A stretch of DNA of 7,488 bases from Deltaproteobacteria bacterium (GTDB lineage Bacteria > Desulfobacterota > Desulfobacteria > Desulfobacterales > JAFDDL01), in the NCBI GenBank assembly GCA_019310865.1, contig JAFDDL010000168.1, positions 1-7,488 on the forward strand, in the 5' to 3' direction. Below are positions 4,771 through 7,488 of the stretch, one piece after another (positions within the stretch are counted from its first letter, which is position 1; each line of letters opens with the position of its first letter). The position numbers and the translations under genes were made by a program. The notes under the pieces are model-generated. The model was given only the letters and a program-made list of their open reading frames with translations. It made no database searches and had not been told where the DNA came from.

Positions 4771-5370
4771 ATGAAGTCGGACAGCAACCAAAAACTCATA
4801 CTGGCATCCCAATCCCCCAGACGCAGGTACCTGCTCACACAGGCCGGCTTGACCTTCAATGTCATTCCAAGCCAAGTCGATGAAAGCGCATTTGCCTTAT
4901 CCTCCCCGATCCATTACGCCGTTAAGTTAGCTGAGGCAAAGGCCGAAGAAGTGGCCGACAGGTACCCGGAATGCTGGGTAATCGGTGCGGACACCATCGT
5001 CCTGATTGACGGAATGATTCTCGGAAAACCGGGCTCGCGCAATGAGGCCCGCAGAATGTTGACAAGACTCAGCGGCAAGGTGCACCAGGTTGTGACCGGC
5101 TATTGTATCTGCTGCAGGGTCGACGAGAAACGGGTTTCCGACTGCGTGCAAACCGATGTTCAATTTAAAAAACTGACGGCCGCGGAAATCGAATGGTATA
5201 TTCATACCCGGGAACCTTTTGACAAGGCCGGTGCATACGCCATCCAGGGACTGGGCACCTTTCTGGTCAAGCGCATTAACGGATCATATACAAATGTCGT
5301 TGGACTGCCGGTTTGTGAGGTCATTGAACACCTGATCCGTGAAGGTGTTGTTGGATTCTCGGCGCGTTAA
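4771..5370 (+). CDS. maf: Maf family nucleoside triphosphate pyrophosphatase (YhdE-like dTTPase/UTPase)
   Basis: Maf proteins are cytoplasmic house-cleaning pyrophosphatases that hydrolyse dTTP, UTP and related or modified nucleotides to monophosphates. The 199-residue sequence has the family signature ASQSPRRRYLL (12-22), DE in VDES (37-38), the metal/catalytic segment GADTIV (72-77), LGKP (84-87), DKAGAYAIQG (151-160) and NVVGLP (175-180). The AIQG form of the penultimate motif points to the YhdE (dTTP/UTP) branch rather than the YceF (m7GTP) branch; this is an inference from motif memory. The ATG at 4771 begins only a few residues before the first motif, so it fits the family length. The ribosome binding site is weak. 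It is the first gene of a close-packed set with yggS (14-base gap), queH and an M48 peptidase. Confidence 0.93.
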   Translation: MKSDSNQKLILASQSPRRRYLLTQAGLTFNVIPSQVDESAFALSSPIHYAVKLAEAKAEEVADRYPECWVIGADTIVLIDGMILGKPGSRNEARRMLTRLSGKVHQVVTGYCICCRVDEKRVSDCVQTDVQFKKLTAAEIEWYIHTREPFDKAGAYAIQGLGTFLVKRINGSYTNVVGLPVCEVIEHLIREGVVGFSAR

Positions 5371-5384
5371 CTCGGAGCATTAGC

Positions 5385-6074
5385 ATGGATATGAAGGATC
5401 GAATCACTCAGGTTTTTAAACAAATTCAAGATACGGCAGTCGGTTGTGGCCGCTCCCCGGAATCGGTTCGCTTGATCGCGGTGAGCAAAACAAAACCGAC
5501 GGAGGCCGTTCGGTCGGCAATCGAGGCCGGTGCGACCGATTTCGGTGAAAACTATATACAAGAGGCACGGGAAAAATCCCGGACCCTATCATCCTTTCCG
5601 GTCTCATGGCATTTTATCGGACACCTGCAGTCAAACAAGGCCAAATATGCGGTTCGGATTTTTGATTTAATCCATTCAGTGGATTCGCTCAAATTAGCCG
5701 TCGAAATCGACAAACAAGCCCGAAAAATCGATAAAATTCAACGAATACTGATACAGGTGAACGTGGCGGGTGAAAGCGGCAAGTCAGGCGTATCCATTTC
5801 AGAGGCGGAACAATTAATAGCGGCGGTTGCAAACCTTACAAACATCCGAATTCAGGGGTTGATGACCATGCCGCCCTACACAGTGAATCCGGAAACGGCG
5901 CGACCGCATTTTCAGGCCCTGCGCATGCTGCGGGATCGAATTGGCAGCCGATGCCCTTCCGGTGTCTGCATGGATGAACTTTCCATGGGCATGACGGGTG
6001 ATTATCAGGTTGCCATCGAAGAAGGCGCTACCCTTGTTCGAATCGGCACAGCAATTTTTGGAAGCCGGCAATGA
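5385..6074 (+). CDS. yggS: PLP homeostasis protein, YggS/PROSC family
   Basis: YggS-type proteins are single-domain TIM-barrel pyridoxal 5'-phosphate carriers that keep free PLP and amino/keto acid pools in balance; no catalytic reaction is firmly assigned. The 229-residue product has the PLP lysine K35 in AVSKTKP, FGENYIQEA (53-61), WHFIGHLQSNK (75-85), a conserved VNVAGESGKSG (125-135) and the phosphate-binding end LSMGMTGDYQVAIEEGATLVRIGTAIFG (199-226), all typical. The start ATG at 5385 has CGGAG seven bases upstream, and a second ATG two codons later is a possible alternative. It follows maf by 14 bases and its TGA overlaps the queH ATG by four bases (ATGA), so translational coupling is likely. 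Confidence 0.95.
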   Translation: MDMKDRITQVFKQIQDTAVGCGRSPESVRLIAVSKTKPTEAVRSAIEAGATDFGENYIQEAREKSRTLSSFPVSWHFIGHLQSNKAKYAVRIFDLIHSVDSLKLAVEIDKQARKIDKIQRILIQVNVAGESGKSGVSISEAEQLIAAVANLTNIRIQGLMTMPPYTVNPETARPHFQALRMLRDRIGSRCPSGVCMDELSMGMTGDYQVAIEEGATLVRIGTAIFGSRQ

Positions 6075-6601
6075 AAATACTCGTCCATATGTGTTGTGCC
6101 CCCTGCGGAATTTATCCCGTCGCGCATCTTCGCAATGAAGGCATGACGGTCATGGGGTATTTTTACCGACACAACATTCATCCGTATACGGAATGCCTGC
6201 GCCGTCAAGACACCCTGAAATCCTATGCGGAATCGATCGATCTTAAGCTGATTCACCAGAAAGACTATGATTTAGAAGGATTCATTCAACAGGTTGCGTT
6301 CAGGGAGTCCGAACGGTGCCGGTATTGCTATTCCGACCGCCTAACGTCGACTGCGAAAATGGCCAAACGCGGAAAATTTGATCGATTCACCACCACCTTG
6401 CTCTACAGCAAATTCCAAAACCACGAGTTGATTCGCTCATTGGGTGAAGCGGCTGGAAAACGCGCCGGTGTCCCTTTTTATTATCATGATTTTCGTGTTG
6501 GATGGCAATCGGGTAACGAACAATCTAGGAAACTTGGCATGTACCGGCAATCTTACTGTGGCTGTATCTACAGTGAAAAGGATCGCTATTACGGAAATTA
6601 A
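6071..6601 (+). CDS. queH: Epoxyqueuosine reductase QueH
   Basis: QueH (formerly DUF208) carries out the last step of queuosine synthesis, reducing epoxyqueuosine to queuosine in the wobble position of GUN tRNAs. It is a cobalamin-independent replacement for QueG. The 176-residue protein has the hallmark cysteines: C8-C9 and C12 in MCCAPCG, C83 and C86 in RCRYCY, and C163 and C165 in SYCGCIYSE. These would hold an Fe-S cluster and a second metal or redox site. Family residues H34-N35-I36-H37-P38 and the VGWQSGNEQSRKLGMYRQ block (143-160) are also clear. Its length is close to the shorter QueH proteins. The ATG overlaps the yggS stop (ATGA). The Fe-S dependence suits an anaerobe. No other queuosine gene is in view. 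Confidence 0.93.
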   Translation: MKILVHMCCAPCGIYPVAHLRNEGMTVMGYFYRHNIHPYTECLRRQDTLKSYAESIDLKLIHQKDYDLEGFIQQVAFRESERCRYCYSDRLTSTAKMAKRGKFDRFTTTLLYSKFQNHELIRSLGEAAGKRAGVPFYYHDFRVGWQSGNEQSRKLGMYRQSYCGCIYSEKDRYYGN

Positions 6602-6609
6602 GTGAGATC

Positions 6610-7488
6610 GTGTTTGGAAATTTTATTCATTTTATTATTGTTCTGCTGATTTATGCCACTTACCAGCCTTCCAATGCTTCCAATTTTCCCCCGGTTGAAA
6701 CCGCCTGTTTATTTGCAGGTTTTTTCACCCTATTCGGGTGTTATGCCAAATATGGTTTCAAAAGGCTTGAACGGCGATTAACGCGCGAGGCGGCAGCGCA
6801 AATCACCCACCTGGCTAGCAAACTAGAGGCTCGGCAAACGATCGTCGCTATCGGTTTTTACGCCATTAACATTTATGGGCTGAACCTTACAATCTATCTA
6901 TCAAAAATTTCGATTTTCAGAACCATCCCGACTTTGCAGGCCGTTTTCTGCGTGGTGGTCTTTTTGGGTTATCTGATCGTAATCTGGTCCGCATCACACC
7001 GCTTTCGACACCATAGCGGCCAAACGAATCTAACACTGAAAAATCATGTCATCTCAAATTTATCTTTCGCACTTCCTGTGCTGCTCCCCTGGATCGCCTT
7101 ATCCGGTATGGCGGATTTAATACAGGCATTGCCGTTTAAATTTGCCAAACAGATACTATCAACGGCCGAGGGACAACTTGTCTATTTTCTGGTTTTTCTT
7201 GGCGCCATTTCCATTGTCGGTCCTGCGATGATCCAGAAATTCTGGCGATGCAAACCATTGGAAATCGGTCCGGAGCGCGACGGAATCGAACGGGTGTGCC
7301 GCAAGGCAGGTGTCGCCTATAACAATATCCTGCGCTGGCCCATTTTCGGTGGGCAAATGATCACCGCAGGGGTCATGGGTCTGGTCAAACGATTCAGATA
7401 TATTCTGGTTACCGATGCGTTGCTACGGTATCTGTCGTTCGATGAACTCGATGCCGTCATGGCGCACGAGATCGGCCATGTGAAACAG
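6610..7488 (+). CDS. M48 family membrane metallopeptidase, N-terminal part (runs off the window)
   Basis: The frame stays open from queH to the window edge and gives 293 residues ending in MAHEIGHVKQ. HEIGH (286-290) is the zinc-binding HExxH motif of M48 (HtpX/Ste24-like) endopeptidases, in which the two histidines bind zinc and E287 is catalytic. The helix before it (SFDELDAVMAHE) is also typical. Before the peptidase domain there are about six hydrophobic segments, near 4-18, 32-49, 77-97, 109-127, 148-170 and 188-207. It is therefore a multi-pass inner-membrane protein with its active site near the membrane face. GTG at 6610 is the best start: it is 8 bases past the queH stop with GTGAG just upstream, and no ATG is suitably placed. 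The downstream third zinc ligand is outside the window. Substrates are unknown; membrane protein quality control is a common role in the family. Confidence 0.88.
   Translation, partial: MFGNFIHFIIVLLIYATYQPSNASNFPPVETACLFAGFFTLFGCYAKYGFKRLERRLTREAAAQITHLASKLEARQTIVAIGFYAINIYGLNLTIYLSKISIFRTIPTLQAVFCVVVFLGYLIVIWSASHRFRHHSGQTNLTLKNHVISNLSFALPVLLPWIALSGMADLIQALPFKFAKQILSTAEGQLVYFLVFLGAISIVGPAMIQKFWRCKPLEIGPERDGIERVCRKAGVAYNNILRWPIFGGQMITAGVMGLVKRFRYILVTDALLRYLSFDELDAVMAHEIGHVKQ

Noticed and set aside
4590..4865. Minus-strand open frame of 91 codons across the maf start and the sqr promoter
   Set aside because: It runs antisense to maf, covers the shared -35/operator blocks and has no recognisable protein features.
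7159..7356. Minus-strand open frame of 65 codons near the right edge
   Set aside because: It is antisense to the M48 peptidase frame, which has continuous membrane segments and the HExxH motif.
1..7488. CRISPR arrays, tRNA or rRNA genes, prophage or toxin-antitoxin modules
   Set aside because: I saw no regularly spaced direct repeats, no tRNA-like cloverleaf or rRNA segments and no phage or toxin genes. The small-protein pair lacks any known toxin or antitoxin signature.

Overview
The window looks like chromosomal DNA of a mesophilic sulfate-reducing bacterium of the Desulfobacterota (Desulfobacteraceae/Desulfosarcinaceae type). This is inferred from roughly 50% GC, a sulfide:quinone oxidoreductase paired with a DUF1641 protein, a cluster-type Rrf2 regulator, a QueH-type queuosine enzyme and the style of the proteins. 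No rRNA or other taxonomic marker is present, so the assignment is an inference.

Layout, left to right. (1) 1-454: the 3' end of trpF (+), with an unusual active-site motif. (2) 455-600: a non-coding stretch rich in inverted repeats. (3) 601-1064: two very small minus-strand genes that appear to be divergent tandem paralogues of unknown function. (4) 1065-1193: a divergent regulatory region with a -35 box and a perfect 15-bp palindrome. (5) 1194-1592: an Rrf2/IscR-type regulator with three cysteines. (6) 1590-1751: a MITE-like element starting exactly at the rrf2 stop codon. (7) 1775-1823: a strong bidirectional terminator. (8) 4368 down to 1834 on the minus strand: an operon sqr - DUF1641 protein - stand-alone response regulator. 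(9) 4402-4548: a second copy of the MITE-like element, lying between the sqr ribosome binding site and the sqr promoter/operator. (10) 4566-4648: that promoter/operator, which shares a 12-base -35 block and a 13-base operator block with the rrf2 upstream region. (11) 4771 to the right edge: a plus-strand housekeeping operon maf - yggS - queH - M48 membrane peptidase, the last cut by the window end.

The main reading is a small sulfide- or redox-responsive regulon. The Rrf2 protein probably controls its own gene, the sqr operon 3 kb away and perhaps the divergent small-protein pair, because near-identical DNA blocks occur at both control regions. SQR would feed electrons from sulfide into the quinone pool at the membrane. 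DUF1641 proteins are known companions of SQR, and the response regulator adds a phosphorylation input whose kinase is not in this window. Two related foldback elements bracket the coding part of the sqr operon. One supplies the last base of the rrf2 stop codon, and the other would be transcribed as a long hairpin in the sqr leader. All regulatory claims are inferred from sequence similarity alone.
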